From Molanna angustata (Eukaryota > Arthropoda > Insecta > Trichoptera > Molannidae): a DNA stretch of 64,000 nucleotides. How positions within the stretch are numbered: position 1 is the first letter of the stretch; every line of letters begins with the position of its first letter. Of the stretch, positions 12,901 to 24,900 are shown one piece after another. The notes under the pieces were generated by a model. It was given only the letters and a program-made list of their open reading frames with translations. It was not told where the DNA came from and did no database searches. The stretch is taken from NCBI GenBank assembly GCA_963576475.1, contig OY754982.1, positions 20,722,217-20,786,216 on the forward strand. The letters run 5' to 3'. The position numbers and the translations under genes were made by a program.

Positions 12901-15900
12901 TACGGGATTATGAAAGAATGTGGATGAATATAGGTACTTATTTCAAAAACAAATTCAGGGCTGTGTTCAGATTCAACGCTCGAAGTCGAGCATCGAATGT
13001 ACCTGAAGTTGCAGATTATGACGTTTTTCACACCAATCTCACTGAACGCTTTTGTCACTAAGTGCACTTGGCGTTCATTGGGAACGTAACCCTTTACAAC
13101 TACTAACCTGAACCACATCGCACATAAGACCGGTTCTATAAAATCCGTTGGAGGAAACAGCTACGGTTACATCCCTCTTCATTTTGGTTTGTGTTCTCAT
13201 CTCTTGAAGTTTTGCTTCCTTCGCCTCTAACTTCCTTTTATCTTCATAAGACGGTTTGGCCATGTTGGCTACTAAGTGTCGAAATTTCACATAATCCCTC
13301 CAAGCTTTTTTATACCTGGAACATAAATAAAAAAATATAAATGTAATATGAATTAGACCATGTCCATGAATATTATTTTTACCGACGTTGATTGTCATTT
13401 ATTTTTGCACTATTGTACCGAGACCACGATTAGCTTCTAAAGCTACTCTTCGTGCCATGCATTCTTTGTCATTTTTACTAGCGTTCTGTGAAGGGGCCGT
13501 TTACAGTCCCCATATGCGGAGCGGGTGGAGGTGAGCGTAGCTAGACCATGACCATGCGCATTGAACTACCCTTTTGACTGCCCCACTACAACAATCATTC
13601 TATTAACAGAGAAAATAAATGGGGTAAAAAAGTATATTTTTAAATCATTTAATAATTGGAAAAACTTATAATATGTCCAATTCTGATTTGTCTAAATTTA
13701 TCCGTCTGAATTTTAGTACATGAGAAATATCCATGGTCGCCCGTTGGTTACAGACGTTTTCGTACCCTGAAACGAATCAGAATAGGACATATTTAATACA
13801 TAAAAGTTAGAGATTAATTTTTTTTAAATTTATTAATTAAAAACTCAACAAGATATTCAAACACTCAAAATTCAAATGTTATTATTGGACGGTTTATTTT
13901 CAAGTGGGCGTACCTGTGCAGAATAGATCTAAAATGCTGGATATTCTCTCGGGAAAAATAGTAAAGTCAATATTGATTAATAAATAAATAGTGACAGAAA
14001 ACAAACTACAGAAATGAACACGAATAAAAGTCTCACTCGGGATTTCCAGCGTAACTAAGTTGTGGAGGTCTTATTCCAAAGTGAACAATCTCAGGATAGA
14101 CAAGGTCAGAATTTTCTCCATCTTGGTGGGCATCATCAGGCTCTTTAGCCTTTTTCTCTTCTTCAGAAAGAGTCCTATCCAATTGATCGACTCTGACCGA
14201 ACAGGGTTTCTTTCCAGGATAGGTTACAATCATTCCTGAAATTATCATTTTATACTATCAAATATTTAAAAAATAAATTTAATATTCGTGTACATATAAG
14301 GCTAGGTATATCTGAAAAAGGATCTACTTGAAGTTAAATATTGTAACTAGAATTATGAATTTTTTTTTATTTAATTTTAAGTTCTATTTAAATTTTTCGC
14401 AAACGTGTCTCCCATTCACCGGTATCGCTCTATGCTGAGTATCATCAGAATGGTGAACAATAGTGATGAAGACCATCTATATATACATTCAAAGCGAGGA
14501 CTCGAATAATAGAGAAGGAAGGGACAATTCCAAGAAAAATAAAATACACAATAGACATTAAGGTAAATATATATGTAGGTATAATAAAAATGAAGTAAAG
14601 GAATGAATATATAAATATTGTATTGAAAGGACAACAATTATATTGAATAATTGGGTCTATTGGGTATTTTATTTTTCTTGGAATTGCCCTTTCCTTCTCT
14701 ATTATTCGAGTCCTCGCTTTGAATGTATATATATGTATAGAAATGGTATTCATCACTATTGCTCACCTTTCTGAAGATGCTCAGCTTGGAGCGATACCGG
14801 TGAACGGGAGTCGCATTTGTGAAAAATTTAAATAGAACTTAAAATTAAATATAATTTTTTTCATAATTCTAGTTGATAATGGAGTTCTATAATGAAGTGA
14901 CAGTTTCAAACATTGAAAAAATTAAAGTTAAATATTTTAATGAATTACCTAGATTCTAAAAGTTAAAAAATGTTAAATTTCAGCAACACATTTCAAATTC
15001 ATCAGCTAAAATTGGCTCATGAGCAAAATCTGAAGTATCAATTTAATATTTTTTTTTTATTATTAAAAGTTGACAAATTGAATTAACCTCGAACACCGTC
15101 TACAAACGCCTGCCACTCTCTCTCGCTGGCGCTTCTCAGTGCCGGCAGTGCCGCCTCTGGAGTGAGAGGCCCTCCCGCCTTGAGCAGGTAGCGCAGCACT
15201 TGTGCCATGGCTAGTACCTCTCCTCCACCTCCCCCAACCTCACGCTCCCACCGAGGTAACAAGTGAAACTGAGAGCATCCGTCCACATCACGTTTACCCA
15301 TGTCCAAGTCAACCAACTCCAAGATCTCCCGGAACAGAAACTCCTCTAAAAATATATTTATTTATTTATAATTGTAGTTGCATTTTAGTCAAAAAATAAG
15401 AATTTTAGAAATTTAACTACAAACGTTTTTAAATAAAGTTTTAATCCACAATGATGCAAGCCTATGTGCTTTAGCTAGACAATTGTATAGTTGTTGCCAC
15501 TGAGGAAAATCAGTGCCTAGTGATATAACAAAGGGGGCTTTATGCAGACTTTATTTGCAGGTTTATGCATACAAAAAACCGGTTACGCATTAGATTAATG
15601 TCAAGTCGCAAATAGTAAGTGAGAACAGTTTTGTAAACATAAATTACTGAAATATTTCGACTAACATAATAAGAGCATACAATGAAAATAAAAAAATAAA
15701 TAAAATATAGTTAACTAACTAACCAAAAAGTTCCAATTCATCAATTGTGTAATTCAGAGGTGCTTGTTCTTCCACATAGAGAATAGCGTATTCGATATTG
15801 AACCTTATAACTTTACACGGAGGCAACTTTTCCAGAGGATAATGACAAAGTAGAGAAAATCCAGAAAACAGAAATTCATGCTCGTCGTGTTTAATAACAG

Positions 15901-18900
15901 TCAATGTTTTGATCAAAAAGTTTGTTGGTGGTGATATTGTAATTCTGAAAATAATAAAACAATAATTATCAAAAATATATTGTACCTAATTGTCAAAATA
16001 TCTAGTCTTTTCTTTTAATAGCATATACTAAAAAAAATAGAAAGTCAACACGATAGATAAGGTGCGTGAAACTGATGCATGTCAAAAATTGTAAATTTTG
16101 TTTTTATCTGATTATATAAAATAAAATATTCAAGGATCTGTTTAAAATTATATAACTTCATTTCATAATATTTACTGAATTAAATTAAAATATTGAAAAT
16201 GTAAGGCAAATTGCAAACCTATAATGATAAAGTCTATCAGCATTATTAGTGGATGGATCACAGGGTGGTGGTCGTGTCTCTCCAGCATATATTCCATGTC
16301 TGATTCCTTGTCTTCTGGTACGAGCTGAACATCTACACAGTGGACCATCATTCATTTCTCCGGGGTCATTGTACCTAAATTTAATATATTAAAATTAATA
16401 TTATAACAGATAAAGTAAATACATCATTTTCTAAATTAAATTGATATGATTTGAGTAACTAGTTATTTGTTGAGTGTCAGCTAAACTAAAAATATAATAA
16501 ATTGGAACTAAGATAATTTGAACATGTATAATTTGAAATTGATTTGATGTATATTCTTGGTCACTTAAACATTGTATTAAAACATCTTAATATAAATGTC
16601 TGCTTTCTGCTTTTGTGTCCTATAGAGTAACTACAGATTCATATATATTCAGTCTTACTAATAAACGTGTTGTAAAAGTTACACGACCGTTTAACACCCG
16701 TGTAAGGAAAAACGTTACCAATAAACGCTGTGTAGCATATCAGTTGGTCAACGACTGTGTATCTCTCATACAAATTTTACACATCGCTTGCACAGCTGTC
16801 AGAGGTAGTTTAACGGTGTTTTAAGACAAATTTCATCTATCACAAATCAAATTTTATTTTGATATGCGTGTTTATACTGTTATATCTTGGAATAATATGA
16901 AGAAACCTCTACAAATTATTATATTCTCCATAGTATTAGGAGCGAAAAGTTGTCAAAAATTTGCTCTTTTTTACGCTTGGGTATCGTATGATGAAATTAT
17001 TCGTTATATTTTCCACATTCCTATTTTGAAATGTGAAAAACATATAACATACAAACATCAAAATTACAATGGCAGATGGCAGCTCTGCGCATGCGCATGT
17101 GCGTAATTACAACTTTGTCGGATTATTTTTTGTTGTACGCTTGTTGCACAGTCCTTATACAGCGTTTATTAGTAAGATTTTCAAATAATCGCTGCACAGG
17201 CTTTACACGGTGTGTAACTATAACACTGGGCAACGGGTGTGCAGTAGATTTTTTTTAGTTAGACTGATACTGTATTAAACATATCTATCTGAATATCATT
17301 ATTATTATTATCGAGATGACAAGCAGGCAGCAAAAAGCTGATATGCTTGAATGAGTCCAGTGTCACTGCAATCCATCCAGTCCGTTCTTAAACGAGTTAA
17401 CACTCTCAGCAACAACCAGATCCTGAGGCAGCCTGTTCCAAGCATCCACCACTCTATTGCTCAGGAAGTGTTTATACGGATTCTGACCAAACGAACTTCT
17501 ATTTAACTTCAGGCTATGGCCACGCAAGTGCTCGTTTTGATTCTGAGTGTATATATGCGGGAGTTCAGGACAGTCATAATGATTGTTTAACCTTTTCCGT
17601 GCTAAGCGTATGCGAAACAATGTAACACCTCAGTGCGGCGCAATTTTCGGACAAAATTAAAATCGTCATATCTCAATAACTACTCACCTGAGATACTTGA
17701 AATCTTCGACGAGAATATTCGTTTTTAGCTGTTTTAAATGTTGAGTACATTTTTTTGTTTATTTTGTTTTTCTGCATACTATTTAACTGATTTTTTCAAC
17801 ATTCCAGCTCACAAAACCATGACTTATTAGCAAAAAAATATCGCATAGGTAAAAAAAGATATAGGAATGTATATAGTGAATAAAAATCAGCTTAAAATTT
17901 ATGAATTTTTAAGTATTTCTTCGAAAACAAACACAGTTTTCAACAATTGCTTAGTGCCTTATACGTTTGTATGAAGTTTATCTGTAAGCGCTATGACCTA
18001 TGCGCCGCTGCACCGCGACTTTATCAACTTATATAGTAGAAAATAGTCATAAAATCATTGGTTGTTATAAATAATACTGAAATAACTCAACAGGCTCTGA
18101 GTACTTACTTTTTCGGAACACTTATAAAAGCAAAATTCATTCACAATAGCAAAAAATGTTAAATGTATTTTGTATATCACCTAGTAAAATTTTCAAAGTC
18201 GGTAACACAAAAAATCGAAGTTACTCTAAAAAACTCATGAACTTTAAAAAAAGAATTATTTTGAAATATGAATCAACGTTTAAGACACAAATAAAAACAT
18301 ATAAATTTGCAACAAAATACTTTGCTTTTATAAACTAAATAAAAACCGAACATAATTATTTTTCTAAACCGGCGCACAATCTCTACGAACTCGGATATGG
18401 GTTATAAGCAACATTAATATCCATACAAAGCGGTATCTCAGTGCGGGTCCCGATTACGTCTCGAGATGAAATAGATAAAAAGTAAACACTCTACTGCCAT
18501 CTACCGAATTTTTTTTTTAATTTTTTTAAAAACGTATTTACTTAGATAAATGATTCGGTTACACGATGTAATTATTATTTTTTGGATATGTCGATAAATA
18601 AGATTTCTACAGCGAGTTAAAGTGGAGCATTGTCCATCACGATTACCTATCGTGATCCGCACTGGTGTAGCGCATGATTCATCACGATAACGTCTCGAGA
18701 TTAGCATTGAAACGGTTAACACTTTATATGTTGTGACGTTATTTTATTCAAATGACGTCATATCCTTCACTGGTTGGTTTGGTAGTGTGTGGAAGCGGTC
18801 AGCCTCGCAAACTTTTGCGAGGCTGACCGATCGATCTTGGCTTAAATAATCATTGGATGCTGGACCATGCTATATAATAACCGTTTCATGATGTTGGACG

Positions 18901-21900
18901 ATGTCACAATACAAATGTGACATTTTTTAATCAAATACTATACCAATTTTATGCTGACGATGGATGTTATTGATATAATTTATTCTACACCTGCTAATTT
19001 GGAATATCTCCGACTACTCTACGATGCATAACCTTCATACTGAAACTTAAATGATCTGTTAAAATACTGCATAACTTATGATATTATGTTACCTCAAATA
19101 TTTATAGTAGGTAATCTAATAGTTTTCATGTACTTTGTCCAGCATACAATGATAAATTATATTTCTTGTTTTTGAAATTGTCTTTGTCTCATGATAATCC
19201 TACTCACAACACAGGCAGCATTATTCTTCTCTAAAGCTTTAACTTGTTTCTTGATCAATATGCATTTCATATTTTGCTTCACGCCCTGAGATAAAATATG
19301 TTGAAAACTGGGAGTCTCATGACTGCCGTTGGAAAGTCGGTGGAAGGTAAGGTTGTATTTTCAATTTTTCTTATGAGCTTCACTCAAACTTATACGCTTT
19401 ACCTTCGCAATGTCTCAATGAGGTCACCCCTCGTTCTTCTTTCTTTAAGCGTTGTCAGTCCCAAGGCTTGGAGCCGCTCCTCATATGTCCAATCCTTAAG
19501 CCCCGCTCCCAGTTTGGTGAACCTTCGCTGCACTCTCTCCAGCAGGGCAATGTCTTTCTCAAAATCTATAATCCCAGATCCCTTTGGCTATTCACTGATC
19601 TGAGAATGGTTCCCTCCAATCTGTATTGCAGCTTGGGATTCTTTAGGCCAATATGGAGAGCTACACATTTGTCAGCATTGAGCTTTATCAACCATTTCTT
19701 GGTCCAGGACAACATTTTCTCGAGATCTTTCTGCAGCTGTTGTGAGTGAGTAAGTGGATTTCCAAAGAACTTGGTGTCGTCCGCAAATAGTTCCGAATGG
19801 CACTGGGTGTCTATTGTGAGATACGATATGTATAGAATGAAGAGTAAGGGTCCCAACACTGATCCCTGCGGAACAGAGCTCAGAACCGGTCTCTCAGAAG
19901 ATAGCTTATCTCCCACTCTCACCTGGAAATGTCTATCCGTCAGAAAATCCTCAATCCACCTAAGCAGCTTGCCACGTATACCAAGATGGTCCAATTTCAA
20001 GAGCAATCTTTTTATCGGAACAGTATCAAATGCCTTCTGAAAATCCAAATATATTACATCGACAGGTTCATATTGGTCGAAGCTCAGGGTCCACCGATGT
20101 AAGTATAATAGCAAGTTAGACACAACAGATCTGCCCGGCATAAAGCCGTGCTGTTCTGCTCCAATAATATTGTTCTCTCTGACGAAGGCCCGCATCTGAT
20201 CAACAATAATCCTCTCCATACACTTACACAGGACACTTGTCAAACTGATGGGACGGTAATTGCTCGGATCCAGTTTGTTTCCCTTCTTGTAGATTGGTGT
20301 GATAGTTGCCCTCTTCCATTCCGTAGGGAGCCTTCCGGTGTTAAATGAGTTTCTCATCAAATGCGTGATAATATGTATTTTAAATTTTAGAAATAAACCT
20401 GATTATATGTTAATACATAGGTACATAGTGTTTACACCATAAAATATTTACTTATAAAGAATGATCATTTTATACATTCAATTGACGTGAAACTAACTAA
20501 AATTAAAATGTTCCTGTATAATATTTAAGTGGTCTCGAAATACATAGGTACATCGTGTTTACAGCATAAAATATTTACTTATAAAGAATGATCATTTTAT
20601 ACATTCAATTGACGTGAAACTAACTAAAATTAAAATGTTCCTGTATAATATTTAAGTGGTCTCGAAAGTTATCCACGTTGTCAGAGTTCTATTTATAATA
20701 TTTTTGATAATAGACTAATTTCACATAATTTATTTTTTGCAGTAAACAATAAATAATTAATTTATTATCTATCTTCATACGTAGCTATGACTTTGTGGCA
20801 CATTTTAAAAGATTTCTAATAAAAAACTTTTAGTACAAATTAATTTTGTACCCCGATTAGAAACGGGACAAAAGCGCTAAGGGGGGGAAAGAAAGTACAA
20901 ATTAATTTTGTTTTAACCACTTTGAGTAACTTATAGTCTAACTAGTTTTCAGAGCTGACCGCTCCCTCTTCAGGACAGACAAGAAAAGAAAAGAAAAGCG
21001 GTCAGCTCTGAAAACTAGTTAGACTATAAGTTACTTAAAGTGGTTAAAACAAAATTAATTTGTACTAAAAGTTTTTTACTAGAAATAATTAATTGTTTAT
21101 GAAGAATATCTGTGAAAGAATAAAATAAATCTTTGCCCCCCTAAAAAAAAAAATATTTATTAATAACTACAACGAAAAGAAATTGAAATGTCAAAAAAGA
21201 CGCAAGTGACAGATTTCTTAATTAATGTTGTCAGATGGAAAAAACTAAACATTGCCAATTCGACATTCACACCATCTATTATGGTTCATAGTTATAAAAA
21301 ATCAAGTTTTTTATTATTATTTTATTATATTAATGTTTAAATTCCTTTTTGAGAATCTAAACCATCCAGAAACTCTAACAAACACACACAAAAAATTCAT
21401 AAAAATCGGTTCAGGCGTTTAGGGGGAGTTTAGTGACATACACACATACATTAGAATTATATATATAAAGATTATTTCAGTCGACAATATTATTTTTATT
21501 TTTTATTTATTCGTAACTTCTTGTACATATTATTGTAAACTAGTGGGTCAACACAATTTTATACAATACAATGTGCCTTTTGTCATTGGCAATAAAGTTA
21601 TGATATGACAAAAATAATAAAAAAAATAAAATAAAGATAAAAGAAAAGCAAAAAAAAATGAATATAATAACAGTTCATAGCAAGGATAGGAAAACAAAAG
21701 GAAAAGGATAGGTAGAAGAAATCAGGTATTATCAGATAGATATTTTTTTTAATATGTTTAATGAGATAGGCGACGTAATATCAGGACTATTCCATAGCCT
21801 TGCAGATTGTACTTGTTTTTTATCATATTTTGAGCCTGAGTATTGCAGTGATAGAACACCATAGGGTGGTACTTGGAAAAAAGAAAAAAAATCATAGTGA

Positions 21901-24900
21901 ACACTTAGTAGTTGAATATTTTTATTATTGCATATGCGCAAACATTTTTTTCCCTGTCGGGAGTCAAAGATATTTTTTAACAGATTTTTAATTATCTCAA
22001 TAGAGACGAAGTTGGAATATTTACTGTAGGAGAACCGGGAAATCAAGGCACCTACAGGGCTTACGACCTGTCATCGGCTGGTTTACGTGATCACTTTATG
22101 CGCTTGCGCAACGTTCACCAATTATGCCTTTTTAATGAGATCCCTATCAATTCAATTTTGAAAGTTCTATATATTGTAATACTGAAATTCTTTTCGCTTG
22201 AAAATAAGGAATTTTTACTACAGCCATCTATGTGTGAAATTATGAATAACATTCTTATTATTTTTATTTATTTTTGTTGTAACGCCATCTATTGAGAGAA
22301 TTAGTATTTTGTAACTAATGAGAGCAACAATTCTTATACCTGAGGTGACAAATGCATTTTTCGCATAGAAGTCACCCCTGAATTGCGCCAGACTTATAAG
22401 GTCATTTTTGTCTTATTTACCTATAAATACATTCTCATTATTTACAAAAAACTTGGTAGTTATTTATAGGGTCTCAATGTTAAGAATTTTCCAAAAAAGA
22501 TCATAGTTGAAGGTCAATTACTCCATTAGCCATGAGACAATAACTTTGAGACACAGCTATAATTATTCTCCATGCGAAGTAGTTTCATAACCAGGTTTAA
22601 AACTTGGCATGTTGATATGGGAAGTTGTGCATAATCAATGTACTTTGTACTTAGAATTAATTAACTTATATTTTCTATGAAAAGATGTTTAGTGTAAAAT
22701 TGTTTCGTAATACAAGTGTTACTTTATACCAGTGATTCCCAAAGTGGTCTATATCGACCCCCAGGGATCTATGACAATCTGCAAGAGGTCTACGTCAGCG
22801 GAAAAAAAAACTGGGGGTCCACGATAGTGGATCTCAACATACACTGATAATACCTATTGCATAACAATTTGTTATTATTTGTTATACTTTGATTTTTGTC
22901 GGCCTTCGTGGCTCAGTTGGTTAAGTATTTGACTGCTGATCCAAAGGTCCCGGGTTCGATTAACGGTGGAGACACAGTTTTTAATTGTGTTTTCAGTCTG
23001 GATCTGTGAGACGATTAATATCGTAAGTCTCCAGAATGTGGCAACTTGTTATTGGGTGCGTGTTAAATTAACATTTGTTAGTTGCCCGAGAAGCATAATA
23101 TCAGGTAAGTAGAGGGTCTACCAAAAATCGAAAAACATGGCAAGGGTTCTACGACACAAAAAAATTTGGGAACCTCTGCTTTATACGAAGTGTAAAATTA
23201 AGAAATTATGGCCCGGTATTACAGTCGGCCCTCAACTCATTGAGTTTGTTAAACTCAAGATTAATGTTAAGGGGAGATTAAATCCATTTCCGTATTACAG
23301 TGCAATATGATATGTCAGTTACTAAATCTTCAATTACAGACATATTTTACTTTTTCTGTGGTTATTATCTGTCAAATTTTAAAAAACCTGAAATAATATG
23401 AACTACAAAACGGGACGCTACGACTTGAAATACTATTGTTTTATTATCCAACATGGTAAATTATTTTTTTTTCACCAAAATAATGTTTTTAAATGCCCAT
23501 GTTCGTTTCAATGTGGCTGTCAGTTTGTTTTGTTGTGTGGCGCCACCGACGATACAACTAACGCCTCTAGTGATAGAACACTAAAACTACACCCGTTGCC
23601 TAACGCCTCTAGTGATAGAAACTGAAACTACACGCGTTGCCTAGCAAATGATAGTTGACTCACCGTTAAGTACTTAATCCGCCAGAAACATTGAGTTAAA
23701 TATTTGTCGTTTTAGTGACGTATTTGAGGGAAATTGGGCCTAAACGGACACTGTAATACGCTATATTTTTGTAAAACTTGAGTTTAGCTCTTAAACTGAG
23801 ACTGTAATACCGGCCCTATGCTAATTACTGAATTATTTACTGTACTGTTCTTATAATAATTGAAATTTTGAATAAATAAACAAAAATTCATTTGTAATTA
23901 ATAGTAGGTATGTATAAAAATATAAATACTAACCACATCTCAGGATGAAGTCTCCTCGGATGCTGTTGTTTTCTTTTCAATTCTTGGATGGCGTGATCAA
24001 CTTCATCACTGTCACTTTCACTGGTCGCAGATTCACTGCCGCTACTTTGACAGTTGTTACCAAAATCTATACAAATCAACAATACAAAGATTATTTAGAA
24101 GAGCTGACAATATAAAAAGTGAAGTGAGTATAATGAAACCATGTAAATATTATTTTATCTAACTTAAAAGGAAAAGCAAATATTGAATATACAGTGACAT
24201 GTGAAAGCTTTCTTTTATGTCTGTTTCTTTAAATATTAACACATACTCATATAAGATTATATTAATAATAATGATAAAAACTTCCTTGCATCCTATGCAA
24301 TTGGCGAGTTTATTGCCAAATGGCAATTTCTTTGAACTAACATTATTCATGACAATTATTGCCTTAATCACTGAATTCTTGTAATTTAAGGCTAGCAATT
24401 ATATGGCATAATATGTATAATTCAAGAAGGAAAAGAGTAGACACATTGTTTACAACTGAAGCAACTTTGTGGACAACAACATGTGGCGTTATAAGTGAAA
24501 AAAAAGGTTAATCTGAATCACTAATTAGAAATGCATTTAACATTGTTGGCATTAGTTAAATTTTCTCTGTAAAATGAGTTCATCAAAATATACATCCTTG
24601 TCTATGAATTGTCAATGCAATTATTAATACTATTTTAAAATGAATACTAGTAAGTTAAACACTCACTAATATGTTTCCGCAGTGTCGGTTTGTGGCATCT
24701 CGGTGCTTGGATGGATTCCGAACCAGGTTCAGGTCTCGCATTTCTGCCTCTCTCTATAAGTTTCTCTTTGAATGTTTCTGAAAGTTTTTTACCCCGAGAT
24801 GTGCTTTGCATCACATTTCTTTTGTCTCCTTGTTGTTCGTAGTATAGCTCAGCTGGAGAACTTCGATACCACCTCTTAAATAGAAAGAAATCATAAACAA

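Larger units (their letters stand above)
17310..20360 (-). mobile_element. CR1-like non-LTR retrotransposon remnant, deleted and interrupted
   Basis: An open frame at 19566-20360 (264 aa, -) encodes reverse transcriptase with [36 protein letters not shown] and the active-site FADDT. It jumps abruptly after RDLG to [13 protein letters not shown] sequence (to about 19400), so roughly 80-100 codons of the usual RT/thumb region are missing. The expected C-terminal domain ([13 protein letters not shown]...[11 protein letters not shown]) reappears at 17363-17620. Between about 17621 and 19400 lies about 1.8 kb of unrelated AT-rich DNA, presumably a later insertion. It lies in the large Drosha intron and is inactive. 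Confidence 0.85.

Noticed and set aside
12900..13118. 72-aa minus-strand ORF with a [20 protein letters not shown] stretch
   Set aside because: It overlaps Drosha exon 9 out of frame and continues into the intron past the GT donor. There is no homology I recognise, so a chance ORF.
21732..22046. 104-aa minus-strand ORF, repeated at 30994-31197
   Set aside because: The similarity comes from the underlying DNA repeat; frames differ in length and carry no domain.
22900..22985. tRNA gene suggested by A- and B-box-like sequence
   Set aside because: The head runs straight into a shared non-tRNA body present at 10460, 46683 and 58160, and no acceptor stem closes. It is a SINE.
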